A stretch of DNA of 64,000 nt, from NCBI GenBank assembly GCA_002238965.1, contig MPNJ01000015.1, forward strand, positions 1-64,000, written 5' to 3'. Shown piece after piece: positions 34,647 to 43,465 of the stretch. Numbering within the stretch: position 1 is the stretch's first letter; each line of letters opens with the position of its first letter. The position numbers and the translations under genes are program-made. The notes below the pieces were generated by a model. The model ran no database searches. It had not been told where the DNA came from and saw only the letters and a list, made by a program, of their open reading frames with translations. The DNA comes from Nitrospinae bacterium bin107. Lineage in GTDB: Bacteria > UBA8248.

Positions 34647-35951
34647 ATGAGTGGCCAGCCGCACAGCGTCGACCAGTCCGACCGAATCATTCCCGTCAAC
34701 CTGCGCCAGAGCGGCCGGACGCCCGTGGAGATGCTCATCTCCACGCGGGTGCGGAAGTCGCCCTACTGGCATCTCTCCCACGAGGCGGGCTGCTGGCGGG
34801 CCACGGTCTACAATCGCGTCTACCATCCGCGCGGCTACGTGAGGCCGGAGGCGGGCGGCGCAGCCGTCGAGCACGAGGCGCTGACGAACCACGTAACGCT
34901 CTGGAACGTCGCGGTCGAGCGGCAGATCCAGGTCAGGGGACCGGATGCGGAGCGGTTCGTCGACTACGTCATCACCCGCGACGCGACCCGCATCAGGCCG
35001 ATGCAGGCGAAGTACGTCATTCTCTGCAACGAGAAGGGCGGGATTCTGAACGACCCGGTCCTGTTGCGCCTGGCCGAGGAGGAGTTCTGGTTCTCGCTGG
35101 CGGACTCCGACCTGCTGTTCTGGCTGCAAGGGGTCAACGTCGGGAAGCGGATGGACGTGGAGATCAACGAGATCGACGTCTGCCCGCTGCAGATCCAGGG
35201 GCCGAAGTCGCTCGCGCTGATGGTCGATCTGCTGGGCGAGGGCGTCCGGGACATCCCCTACTACGGCGTCCTCGAAGGCGAGGTCGCGGGCTGCCCGGTG
35301 GTCGTCACCCAGACCGGCTTCTCGGGAGAGAAGGGTTATGAGATCTATCTGCGCGACGCCACCCTGCACGCCGAGAAGCTCTGGCGCGCGGTGATTGACG
35401 CGGGCGAGCCGCACCGGCTCATGGTCACCGCCCCCGGCCATCAGCGCCGCATCCAGGCCGGCATCCTCTCCTGGGGGCAGGACATCGACCACGAGACGGC
35501 GCCTTTTCAGTGCAACCTGGCCTATCAGGTGCCGCGCAGGAAGAAGGGCGACTACATCGGCCGGGCGGCCCTCGAACGGATGCGGGACGAGATCGACGCG
35601 GGGCGTCCGCCGTTCTCGATGGTGATGGTGGGCATGAAGCTGGGCGGCAAGCCGATCGACGACTACGCGCCCGACTTCTGGCTGGTCTCGGATACAGACG
35701 GAGGCGACCCGATCGGCTACCTGACTTCGCCGTGGCACGCCCCGGAGCTGGGGTGCAACATCGCGCTGGGTTACGTGCCGGTCGGCAAGTCGGCGGTCGG
35801 GACCGAGCTGCTGGTCTGGCTGCCGGACGAGTACGCCGGCGAGCCGGGGCGACCCGACCGCGCGGAGGTCTGCGAGGTCCCCTTCCGCCCGTCGGTCAAC
35901 CCGAGCGCGCGCGAACTGGCGCACGCCCGGGGCGAGGACGCGGCCGACTAG
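34647..35951 (+). CDS. GcvT-like aminomethyltransferase-family protein
   Basis: 434 residues from the ATG at 34647 after gcaggagaag. The folate-binding GcvT fold is recognisable in NHVTLWNVAVERQIQVRGPDA, GFSGEKGYEIYLRD, and LSWGQDIDHETAPFQCNL near residue 290. C-terminal GcvT-C type strands include DPIGYLTSPWHAPELG and NIALGYVPV. It could be a free-standing demethylase for a methylated amine or sulfur compound (the DMSP demethylase DmdA is a relative), or a partner of the divergent FAD/GcvT enzyme. Its last ~30 codons plus ~80 bases beyond the stop are repeated at 36943 and 38928. Confidence 0.82.
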   Translation: MSGQPHSVDQSDRIIPVNLRQSGRTPVEMLISTRVRKSPYWHLSHEAGCWRATVYNRVYHPRGYVRPEAGGAAVEHEALTNHVTLWNVAVERQIQVRGPDAERFVDYVITRDATRIRPMQAKYVILCNEKGGILNDPVLLRLAEEEFWFSLADSDLLFWLQGVNVGKRMDVEINEIDVCPLQIQGPKSLALMVDLLGEGVRDIPYYGVLEGEVAGCPVVVTQTGFSGEKGYEIYLRDATLHAEKLWRAVIDAGEPHRLMVTAPGHQRRIQAGILSWGQDIDHETAPFQCNLAYQVPRRKKGDYIGRAALERMRDEIDAGRPPFSMVMVGMKLGGKPIDDYAPDFWLVSDTDGGDPIGYLTSPWHAPELGCNIALGYVPVGKSAVGTELLVWLPDEYAGEPGRPDRAEVCEVPFRPSVNPSARELAHARGEDAAD

Positions 35952-36021
35952 CCCCGGCGATCATCACCCTGCTGTTCAGCTTTCTGCTCAACCAGTATCC
36001 CTGCAATTCCTCAGCGATCCC
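35858..36021. repeat. Repeat R, copy 1 (3' end of the GcvT-like gene)
   Basis: This is the parental copy: the last ~31 codons of the GcvT-like gene, its stop, and about 70 downstream bases ending near aattcctcagcgatcccgg. Copies 2 and 3 lie at 36943-37070 and 38928-39090 in the same orientation. Identity is high in the coding part (gcgaggtccccttccgcccg is nearly unchanged). Confidence 0.88.
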
Positions 36022-36114
36022 GGGTCTTGCGGGGTGATGGGAGATGTAGGGTTTTGTAGGGGTGTCGAGCTTCCTGAGGAAGAGAAGCTCGACCGTGTCC
36101 ACCCGCGCCGGGCA

Positions 36115-36309
36115 TTACGGCGATGGTGAATCGTCGGGTATGGCGGCGACGCGGCGCGCGGGACGGCGGACGTATTCGGAACCGGATGCGTCCTGCATGG
36201 CCCGAATGTCCCGGAAAATATCCGCCACGTCGTAACCGAAGCGCGCCGCGTGCGCATCCCGCGCGGCCCGGACCTCGGCGATTATGGGGTCAGTCTGCGT
36301 TGTCCGCAC
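36115..36309 (-). CDS. Small antitoxin-like protein paired with the PIN-domain gene
   Basis: 64 residues from a GTG start inside the 3' end of the PIN gene (20-base overlap). The sequence DPIIAEVRAARDAHAARFGYD followed by VADIFRDIRAMQ is a small helical type often found next to VapC-like toxins. There is no obvious DNA-binding domain. The order is toxin first, antitoxin second on the minus strand. Confidence 0.72.
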   Translation of the reverse strand: MRTTQTDPIIAEVRAARDAHAARFGYDVADIFRDIRAMQDASGSEYVRRPARRVAAIPDDSPSP

Positions 36310-36784
36310 GATCGGCCTCCATCAGTTCGTTGGGCGTGCATATTACGGGCGGTTCATAGCCCGACTCTCTGCATACGCGCTCGATCCGGCCTCGCATTGC
36401 GGCGTTCGCAATGTGCCGGAAATTCCATGTTACCAGATAATCGACGCCATTCGTAACGGCAATGGCGATGTGCGCGGCATCATCGACGGCTTGACGCGGA
36501 AGCGTCCCGAAATCAAGCAGGTTCCGGGTGAGTTCCTCGGCGTCCAGGGTTGCATCAAGAAGCGCAACGCCTTCGAGGGCCATCATGCGGGAGTGGGCCG
36601 TATCCTTGTCGCCCGCTCCGGCTTCCGCAACGACGAGCGCCGAGGCGACGAGAGCGAATCTGTCCGGCGCATCTCGCCACCACTCGCGTGTTATTTCCTG
36701 ATACGCTGCGACCACGACATCGCGGGATGGTCGCGCAGTGAGATAGCTGATAACCGATGTTTCGATGTATGCGGTGGGCTTCAT
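36290..36784 (-). CDS. PIN-domain toxin (VapC-like)
   Basis: 164 residues. AYIETSVISYLTARPSRD at the N-terminus carries the first acidic site of PIN ribonucleases, VVAEAGAGD the second, and DDAAHIAIAVTNGVDYLVTWNF the third and fourth, with the usual TWNF-type strand. These proteins cleave tRNA or rRNA when free of antitoxin. It lies between repeat R copies 1 and 2, downstream of the GcvT-like gene and on the opposite strand. Confidence 0.85.
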   Translation of the reverse strand: MKPTAYIETSVISYLTARPSRDVVVAAYQEITREWWRDAPDRFALVASALVVAEAGAGDKDTAHSRMMALEGVALLDATLDAEELTRNLLDFGTLPRQAVDDAAHIAIAVTNGVDYLVTWNFRHIANAAMRGRIERVCRESGYEPPVICTPNELMEADRADNAD

Positions 36785-36942
36785 GGCGCGAGTCTCTCAA
36801 CGCTTTGCATCGTCCGTTTTCCTTGTGGGGTCTGGAATGGAGCCTCGCGGAGCGACCCATCCTATCATTTCCCCGACGCGGCTCCAATTCTCCGCGTCGC
36901 AGGGATGAACCTCGCAATCCTTATCGCCGTGTCGGGGAAACC

Positions 36943-37070
36943 CGACCGCGCGGCGGGTCTGCGAGGTCCCCTTCCGCCCGTCGGCCAACCCGAGCGCGGG
37001 CGATCATCACCTCGCTGTTTTGCTTTACTCTCGACCGACCTACTGGCAGATCCTCACCGAGATTGGATCT
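36943..37070. repeat. Repeat R, copy 2 (deleted internally)
   Basis: Matches copy 1 from cccgaccgcgcgg through gcgaggtccccttccgcccg and cccgagcgcg, then skips about 50 bases including the stop codon region, and resumes at ggcgatcatcacc, continuing to tcctcaccgagattgg. The surrounding sequence holds no gene between 36785 and 37333 apart from an AT-rich leader for the Fic gene. Confidence 0.85.
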
Positions 37071-37239
37071 TGGGGAGTTTGATCGGCTCCGGGCGGGTGG
37101 GGGCAACCCCGAGGAGTGAGTGTTTATCAAAACCATATCGGTAAACATCTCGGACGACAGGAACCCTGGATCCGTCGCCGATGCGCGACGAGGTCTTCCG
37201 GAGTGCGACGATACAAGCAGAACACCTCCGTATAATTCC

Positions 37240-37333
37240 AGCGCAACAAATAATCGTTTTTCATTTTAATCCGTCTGTGTTATCAATATTCATAGATAAA
37301 TATCGATTTTTACAGACAGGGAACAGTTTTGAA
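37240..37333 (+). promoter_or_regulatory. AT-rich leader of the Fic gene
   Basis: About 90 strongly AT-rich bases precede the Fic ATG, against a GC-rich background. They contain short inverted arms gtctgt (37273-37278) and acagac (37312-37317) around ttatcaatattcatagataa. This probably holds the promoter and possibly an operator; no exact -35/-10 call is made. Confidence 0.4.
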
Positions 37334-38884
37334 ATGAACGCCCCCGATAAGAATCGTTTTTCAGGGCCAGTTACCGTTTTTCAGGAAAGGCGGCTCCCGG
37401 AGAGGGCCACGCCGGCCGGATACGCCGCGCTCATCAAAGCCTACGGGCTGCGCGTGCCGCTCCCTCGCCTGCTGAGCGCCACGGGTGAGCGACACAGGCG
37501 TATCGAGGATGGCGGCTGGCGCATCTACTCGCCTCGCTATGCGCCGGATGCGAGCCTCGAAGGCCACCTCACCTTCGCGCTGAAGCACGAGGGGCTTCAT
37601 CTCTCCGTCCTGAAGCGCCTGTTCGCCGCGAGCGGCCCCGCGCCCATCGAAAACATCGTCAAGGCCAGGCCGACGGGCGCCTACGCCAGGCGTATCTGGT
37701 TCCTCTATGAGTGGCTGAGCGGGACGCGGCTCGATTTGCCGAACGCCGATCGCGGCGCCTACGCGCAAGTCGTCGATCCGGACCTGCAATTTGCGGTCCA
37801 GGCGGAAACCTCGTCACGGCACCGGGTAAAGAACAACCTGCCCGGCACGCCGGAATTCTGTCCGCTGGCGTTCCGCACCGAGGCGCTGGAGCGCTTCATC
37901 GCCTTGGACCTGGGCGCGCGCGCGCGGGATGCCGTCGCGGCGGTCTCGCGCGACCTGCTGGCGCGCACGGCGGCCTTCCTGTTGCTGAAAGACTCCCGGT
38001 CCAGCTTCGCCATCGAGGGTGAGCATCCGCCCCAGGACCGCATCCAGCGGTGGGGCCGCGCCATCGGCCAGGCCGGCAGGCAGGCGCTCGATCTCGACGA
38101 ACTGCTGCGCTTGCAAAGCATCGTGATCGGCGACGCCCGGTTCGTCCGCCTCGGTCTGCGGGGCGAGGGCGGTTTCGTCGGTGAACGGGACCGCGAGTCG
38201 GGCACCCCGATACCGGTCCACATCAGCGCCCGGCCGGACAGTCTGGCCCGGCTCGTGGAGGGCATGATCGATTTCGCCCGGGGGGCCGCGCAACAGCTCG
38301 ATCCGGTCGTGGCGGCGTCGGCTCTCGCGTTCGGCTTCGTCTACATCCACCCTTTCGAGGACGGAAACGGACGGCTGCACCGCTATCTGGTCCACCATGT
38401 CCTGGCCCGGCGCGGCTTCAACCCGCCCGGCGTCGTCTTTCCCGTATCGGCGGCCATCCTGGACCGGGTCGACGACTACCGCCTCGCGCTCGAAGACTAT
38501 TCGCAGCGACTGCTGCCGGCGGTGGCCTGGGAGCCGACGAACAGCGGCAACATTCAAGTGTTGAACGATACGGACGATTTCTACCGGTTCTTCGATGCGA
38601 CGCCGCAAACCGAGTTTCTGTATGGATGCGTGCAACGGACCGTCGAGCGCGATCTGCCGGGAGAAGTCTCCTTCCTGGAGCGCTACGACGAATTTCGCAG
38701 GGAACTGAACCTGGTGGTCGACATGCCGGAGAGGCTGTCCGACCTTCTGTTCCGGTTTCTGCGCCGCAACGGCGGCAGCCTTTCCCGCCGGGGCCGGGAA
38801 AAGGAATTCGCCGCGCTGACGGATGACGAGGCGACGCGAATCGAAACGATTTACCATGAAGTGTTCGCCGATGCCGGGGCCTGA
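37334..38884 (+). CDS. Fic-domain protein with intramolecular inhibitory helix
   Basis: 516 residues from the ATG at 37334, at the end of an AT-rich leader; the reading from 37181 runs through non-coding sequence. The Fic core is IHPFEDGNGRLHR with catalytic His339 and Arg350. Upstream, SSFAIEGE (Ser224 to Gly229) fits the inhibitory (S/T)xxxE(G/N) motif, so this is a class II Fic whose Glu228 would block ATP. Fic enzymes attach AMP or other groups to Ser, Thr or Tyr of target proteins. The N-terminal ~200 residues are the DUF4172-like/long Fic type. It sits between repeat R copies 2 and 3. Confidence 0.9.
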   Translation: MNAPDKNRFSGPVTVFQERRLPERATPAGYAALIKAYGLRVPLPRLLSATGERHRRIEDGGWRIYSPRYAPDASLEGHLTFALKHEGLHLSVLKRLFAASGPAPIENIVKARPTGAYARRIWFLYEWLSGTRLDLPNADRGAYAQVVDPDLQFAVQAETSSRHRVKNNLPGTPEFCPLAFRTEALERFIALDLGARARDAVAAVSRDLLARTAAFLLLKDSRSSFAIEGEHPPQDRIQRWGRAIGQAGRQALDLDELLRLQSIVIGDARFVRLGLRGEGGFVGERDRESGTPIPVHISARPDSLARLVEGMIDFARGAAQQLDPVVAASALAFGFVYIHPFEDGNGRLHRYLVHHVLARRGFNPPGVVFPVSAAILDRVDDYRLALEDYSQRLLPAVAWEPTNSGNIQVLNDTDDFYRFFDATPQTEFLYGCVQRTVERDLPGEVSFLERYDEFRRELNLVVDMPERLSDLLFRFLRRNGGSLSRRGREKEFAALTDDEATRIETIYHEVFADAGA

Positions 38885-38927
38885 AGCCGATGGTCCTGTG
38901 TTAGCTGTAATCGGGGAACCTCAGCGG

Positions 38928-39090
38928 CGGCGGGTCTGCGAGGTCCCCTTCCACCCGTCGATCAACCCGAGCGCGCGCGAGCTGGCGCACGCCCGAGGCG
39001 AGGACGCGGCCGACTAGCCCCGGCGATCGTCACCCTGCTGTTTTGCTGTCCGCTCAACCGAACTCCCGGCGAATCCTCACCGAGATCGGG
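38928..39090. repeat. Repeat R, copy 3
   Basis: Full-length copy of the 3' end of the GcvT-like gene, in frame with its original stop (gcggccgactag), extended to tcctcaccgagatcgg. It starts 44 bases after the Fic stop. A short open frame here (38823-39017) encodes only the copied C-terminus and is not a gene. Confidence 0.88.
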
Positions 39091-39125
39091 TCGAACGCCT
39101 GGATTTCCACCGACGCTGTTTCCTC

Positions 39126-39272
39126 TCACGCCGGTTGCGGCTCGTAGCGCTCGACCTCGATTTCATCCTCGCGCTCCAGCGCCTGGACGATGTCGTAGGC
39201 CGTCTGGAGGCGTATCCAGGTTTCCGTCGTCGAGCCGAAGGCCTTGGCGAGGCGAATCGCCACGGCGTTGCT
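39126..39272 (-). pseudogene. HigA-type antitoxin C-terminal fragment
   Basis: The last ~48 codons of the minus-strand ORF read AIRLAKAFGSTTETWIRLQT and then AYDIVQALER, the typical C-terminus of HigA/XRE antitoxins (MALRLAKAFG..PE.WL..Q..YDL). The helix-turn-helix part is missing and the sequence before it belongs to the decayed caspase-MORN gene in a wrong frame, so it is a remnant. Regular HigA start and the HigB toxin are absent. Confidence 0.65.
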
Positions 39273-39329
39273 CCGAAACTGCGTCTGGACTACCAAGTGC
39301 CTCGACGCCGTTAATTGGGTCATTGCCGT

Positions 39330-39985
39330 CGCCGCGCGCTTGAGCTTACTTGAACCCGCATTCCGCTCTGGAAGCGCCGGAAGTAACCGTATGGCCGCCT
39401 CGTCTGCCGAAATAGCCGTTCCTCGCGTCGCCCGACGCGACACTCCTTCCGGACTTGTCGAACTTGACCCCCGGGCCATGGATCTTGTCGTCCACCTAAA
39501 CGCCCTCGTAGTGTCTGCCGCTGGGGAAGTAGAGGATGCCGCGGCCGTTCCTATTGCTATCTCCCCACTCACCCTCGTAATGAGTTCCGTCATCCCAAGT
39601 AAAAGTACCGTGGCCAGGCCGCGCCCGATGGAGCGCTTTGCGCCCGAGCGCTTCATCGCCGCGTCGAAGGGGTTGTCCCGGCAGGCGTCGAGGATCACCA
39701 GGCCCAGGCCCGAGGCCCCCTCCACCGCGCGCGAGACCAGATCCAGCGAGACCGTCTCGAACTCCACCTCCCGGTCGCTTTGCAGCCGCGTGTCCACCGG
39801 GATCAGGAAGTTTCTCTTGTCCACCTCGATGCCGTGGCCCGCGTCGTAAGCGGATTCGCCAGCGCAGGCGCGTGCGCGTATTTGGCGTTGCCGATCACGA
39901 GCGCGACCCACTGGCTCGCCCGGACTGGTGTGGCGAGAACCAGGAGCGAGATTCCCGCCACTATCAGTATGATAAGTTTTCGCAT
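39330..39985 (-). pseudogene. Decayed caspase-MORN protein gene
   Basis: From the ATG at 39985 comes a signal peptide (MRKLIILIVAGISLLVLATP), then SQWVALVIGNAKYAHAPALANPL, the start of a caspase p20 domain. At about 39850 the frame is lost and ~50 codons appear deleted; the other frame continues YDAGHGIEVDKRNFLIPVD with the catalytic His, and ILDACRDNPF with the catalytic Cys. Near 39625 another frame is needed, giving MORN repeats (GTFTWDDGTHYEGEWGD, GRGILYFPSGRHYEGV) with an in-frame TAG. At least two frameshifts, one deletion and one stop make it a pseudogene. Confidence 0.78.
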
Positions 39986-40068
39986 GGCGGTCTCTCCAAT
40001 ACTTTGAGGAGCAAAACCCTTGTCAATTACCTTCCGGCAAGCGCTAATGTCTCAAACAAAGCGGGCCG

Positions 40069-40614
40069 TCAGGGCGTCTGCGTGATGTTGCGAATCTCGA
40101 CCCGCCGGTTCGCCGCGGATTCGGGATTGTCTTTATCCAGAGGTTCTCTCTCGCCCATTCCCTTCGACGAGATGAGCGAGTCGTCCAGCTTGAAATTTTG
40201 GACGATGTAGCTCACGACGGCCGCCGCCCGCCGCTGCGAGAGCGCCTCGTTGTACTCGGCCGTCCCCTTCGCGTCCGTGTGGCCCACGATTTCGATACGT
40301 TGGCCCTTGAGCACAGGGCTGGCGAGCGCGCGTCCTAAAACGTCGAGCGTGAGCAGGGACTCGTTGTCCAGTTTTGCGGAGTCGAACGCGAAACTCACCT
40401 TTAAGTCGATGGACGGCGCCGCCTTCGCAGCGCCCGATACCTTGACCCCTCTCGCGCCTTTGAAACTGCGCGTTTTGGCGAATCCGCCGCCCGCGCGCGG
40501 CGACAAGGCTCGGATGATCTCTTTCTCCGTGGGAATCGACTGGGCATGGGCGCCTGCGGCGAACGCCTTCCATGCGGCGGCGGAAAGCCCGAATAGGGTG
40601 CGTGATGTTTTCAT
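40069..40614 (-). CDS. OmpA-family C-terminal domain protein
   Basis: 181 residues from the ATG at 40614, just after the stop of the upstream peptidase gene. A signal peptide ends near GAHAQS. The OmpA/Pal peptidoglycan-binding domain fills the C-terminus: VSFAFDSAKLDNESLLTLD, IEIVGHTDAKGTAEYNEALS, SQRRAAAVVSYIV, and NRRVEI at the end. It should be exported and tethered to peptidoglycan. The tight spacing behind the papain-like peptidase suggests one operon. Confidence 0.87.
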   Translation of the reverse strand: MKTSRTLFGLSAAAWKAFAAGAHAQSIPTEKEIIRALSPRAGGGFAKTRSFKGARGVKVSGAAKAAPSIDLKVSFAFDSAKLDNESLLTLDVLGRALASPVLKGQRIEIVGHTDAKGTAEYNEALSQRRAAAVVSYIVQNFKLDDSLISSKGMGEREPLDKDNPESAANRRVEIRNITQTP

Positions 40615-40618
40615 GGCG

Positions 40619-42196
40619 TCAGTCCCCCTTTTTGGTCTCGAGCGCAACGAAGGCCGCGCTCACGACGCGTTCGGGTTGTGTGGGATCGGGCCGGGCGATG
40701 ATGGTTCCCCTTAACGCCGTCAGGAACTCGCGCTCGGTCTCGACGAGCGGCCGGTCTTTCGAGAAGAGCGGACTCTTCGAAGCGATGGCGACAATCATCT
40801 CGTTTCCGAAAGGCGCCCCCACTGTGAATTTTTGCCGCCCCTCCTTCCCGTCGCCAAACCTGAGGGCGGCGTTTGCAGACAAGGTGGATAGCGTCAAAGG
40901 GTCCGATTCCACCGGATTGACCACGTTGCCGTCCGCCTGAATGTAGGAGACGTGCAGGTATCCCCGATGACCCGGCATTTTCACTTCGAACGCAAGTGTT
41001 TCGGACGCTTTGTAAGTCCGCTTCGGAAGCATTATGTAAGGCCCATCGGCGCGGGCGAGGGGTTTTTCGATGGTCATGAGCGTCTCGCACTGCGGCCAGG
41101 GGCGGAGCGCCACGTCCAACTGCGCCTTCGTTCCCGCAACGGCCTTTTTCAATTTGTCGAGATATTCACCGGTACCCACGAAGCCCCTGATGAACTTCTT
41201 CGCGTTTTTCTCCACGATCTGAAGCCTTCCGCATCCGATCTCAGGTAGCTTTATATCATTGACGACCGGCGGCGGTTCTGGTTTGGGAATCACCGGTTTC
41301 GGCTTGGGTTTCGGCGGCTCGGGCGGGGGTGGAGGGGGAGTCGCCATGAGTCGCATGGAGAAGCCGTACTTCACTCGTCTCTCGAACGTGTCGTACGATA
41401 TCCGCCCGAAACCCCGCGATCCCCAGCCCATGCCCCAGGAATTCATCACCTTGAAGTACCGGCTGCGCTCCGAATAGCCGACCACCGTGACCGCATGGTG
41501 CCCGTCTTTCTCCTTAGGGTACCCGGCGTGCCATACCCGGCGGCCTCTCAGGCGGTGAAACGCCCTGTTATCCCGCATGCCGATCACGACCGGATGGCCG
41601 CTCGCAAGCTCCGCCTTCACCTGATCGAGTCGATCGGTGTCGACCACCTGCAATTCCGCAATTTTGAATCTCGAAGCGCGGGCGACCAAGCGCGGTCCCG
41701 GTCGCCTGCAAAGGTCTGGGTCGTAGCGATAATCGGCGTGGGCCACGGCACCCTTCATGAGAAGGTTCAGGGCGTCGGAGATTCTCGCGCCCCTGTCGCA
41801 GGAGTAGCCGGGCCTTCGGATGGAGTCGTAGATGTAGGCGGGGCTTGGAATCTCATCGGCCGTCAGCCGCGGACCGCCTTCTGGCGCGCTGTTGTAGTAG
41901 GAGCGCGCCGCGTAGCCCACCGCCCAGCCCACGCAGGAACCCTGTTTGCCCTGGTGGCCGACGACGGGGAACCGATCGCTGAGGTCGACGTATACGGGAA
42001 GAAACGCCCGGAAAAGGGGCGTTCTGGGCTTGCCGGCGAGTTCTTCTTCCGTCTCGAAGACCGCGCCTGACGCATAAACCGTGTCCACCGGGTCCTGCGC
42101 CTGTTGGGCCCAGGCGCCGACCGGCAGTGCGGAAACGACAATCGCCCAAGTGAAGAGGAATACCAATATCTTGGAAACAGACATTCGATCGCTCAT
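40619..42196 (-). CDS. Exported papain-like (C1) cysteine peptidase with C-terminal DUF4384-like domain
   Basis: 525 residues. A signal peptide ends at GAWAQ. The papain domain is clear: oxyanion Gln82 and Cys88 in HQGKQGSCVGWAVGYAARSY, His234 in KDGHHAVTVVGYS and Asn252 in MNSWGMGWG. A Pro/Lys linker (about 288-315, PPPPPPEPPKPKPKP) joins it to a C-terminal domain with YKASETLAFEVKMPGHRGYL and DGNVVNPV, which fits DUF4384. There is no clear inhibitory propeptide. It would act in the periplasm or outside. DUF4384 often occurs with caspase-like or peptidase domains, and here the OmpA-domain gene and a dead caspase gene are adjacent. Confidence 0.85.
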   Translation of the reverse strand: MSDRMSVSKILVFLFTWAIVVSALPVGAWAQQAQDPVDTVYASGAVFETEEELAGKPRTPLFRAFLPVYVDLSDRFPVVGHQGKQGSCVGWAVGYAARSYYNSAPEGGPRLTADEIPSPAYIYDSIRRPGYSCDRGARISDALNLLMKGAVAHADYRYDPDLCRRPGPRLVARASRFKIAELQVVDTDRLDQVKAELASGHPVVIGMRDNRAFHRLRGRRVWHAGYPKEKDGHHAVTVVGYSERSRYFKVMNSWGMGWGSRGFGRISYDTFERRVKYGFSMRLMATPPPPPPEPPKPKPKPVIPKPEPPPVVNDIKLPEIGCGRLQIVEKNAKKFIRGFVGTGEYLDKLKKAVAGTKAQLDVALRPWPQCETLMTIEKPLARADGPYIMLPKRTYKASETLAFEVKMPGHRGYLHVSYIQADGNVVNPVESDPLTLSTLSANAALRFGDGKEGRQKFTVGAPFGNEMIVAIASKSPLFSKDRPLVETEREFLTALRGTIIARPDPTQPERVVSAAFVALETKKGD

Positions 42197-43465
42197 GTAA
42201 TGATAGTTTGTGATCTACATTTGCTATCGGTCGCGCGATCCCTGCCTTACTCGGCAAGGTGGGGAAGCAATGCCAGCGAACCTCAACCATATCTCCATAG
42301 CAGGTGGTATTACGGATCCTATTTGAGAGTGTAGAAAATCGCACGCTACTTCGCGTCCCCAAAATTGGGGTGATTTTGGAGAATTTTTAGCTATATTTTT
42401 GGAATTTCCGGATTACGAACGACATCAGCGCTGGCCTAGGACTGTTGGAGATTCAGACGGTTCGCATAAGAAGTGATTTGACCACTTCTCCGGTGTAGAG
42501 GCCAACGCCCTCTATTTTCCTTTCAGGATTTTCTAACCCCCCCTCCCCCTCAGAATCGGCGTAGTGCTGAAAGCAGGCGAGGGCGGCGCAGGCCTTTGTT
42601 TCTACGGCGTCGCCCTAGTTGGACAGCTTGAAGTGGTTGATTCCCTTGTATAGGGTGGACATGCTCTTTTTCCCCGAAGAGCCGCTCGATTCCCGGGATG
42701 GCGCGTAAGCGGGCTTATGCCTTTGTCATGCCTGCTTCTCAAGGAGGGAGTGAAAACCTCCGAACACGCGGGCGGCTCGCGAGTTCCCCTTCATCAGGGA
42801 AGCTCGACACCCCTACGGTATGGTTACCCTCTAACGCCATCGGGCGCATACTTTCGAACTCCCCCTACTCGGGGAAGTCCGACACCCCTACGAAGTCTTA
42901 AATCTCTCACAAACCAGCAATCCTCACTCGCGTTTGGCGCGCATTTCCCCGCAATTGCTGTACGCCCCGGAACCACAGACTCGGCTATCGTGCGCGCGGC
43001 GCGGGAAAGTGATTTCTCCCGCATTGGTCGGCCAATTCCTTCTTCCTCAGTCGGAATTGATCAAAAGGAAAGGCGTATTCTCATGGGAATCAGTGATGCG
43101 GCGGGAATGGAGACAGCGAGTCTTCTTTCTGCGCTCGGAAATCTCCTGTCATCGGTCGGGAAATTCCTCATTCTTCAGTTGGAGTGGATTCTCGCTCCTC
43201 GCCCGGGTTTGGCCGTCGCAGCCGGAGGGGAGGGGGCGATGGATTCAGGGATACAATTGATAATGAAAGTAATGATATTTTCGATAAAATCAGATAAATT
43301 CACGGGGTTTTTCGATAAATTTCTGAAATGTAATACCCCGGCAAGTGGTTGTAATCAAAAGGGATTCCATGTGAATCTTAGCGTACTGCACTCAGATCTG
43401 GCGGCAAAAAAAGTTTTTCGCTTACCACGCATCTCCCCGCAACTGCCCGCAATTGCGCGCGGGCG
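42197..43465. other. Long gene-free region
   Basis: About 1.27 kb without a credible gene. An open frame across 42717-43988 mixes repeats, AT-rich DNA and the antisense of the glycosyltransferase gene. Two direct repeats, gaagctcgacacccctacgg (42802) and gaagtccgacacccctacga (42876), also match in reverse near 36054-36076. 43260-43420 is AT-rich. It may be decayed accessory DNA. Confidence 0.5.

Noticed and set aside
38823-39017. 64-codon ORF after the Fic gene
   Set aside because: It is just the copied C-terminal coding end of the GcvT-like gene in repeat R copy 3.
39126-39911. 261-codon minus-strand ORF as an intact gene
   Set aside because: Different parts belong to a caspase, to MORN repeats in another frame and to HigA, so it is a composite of decayed genes.
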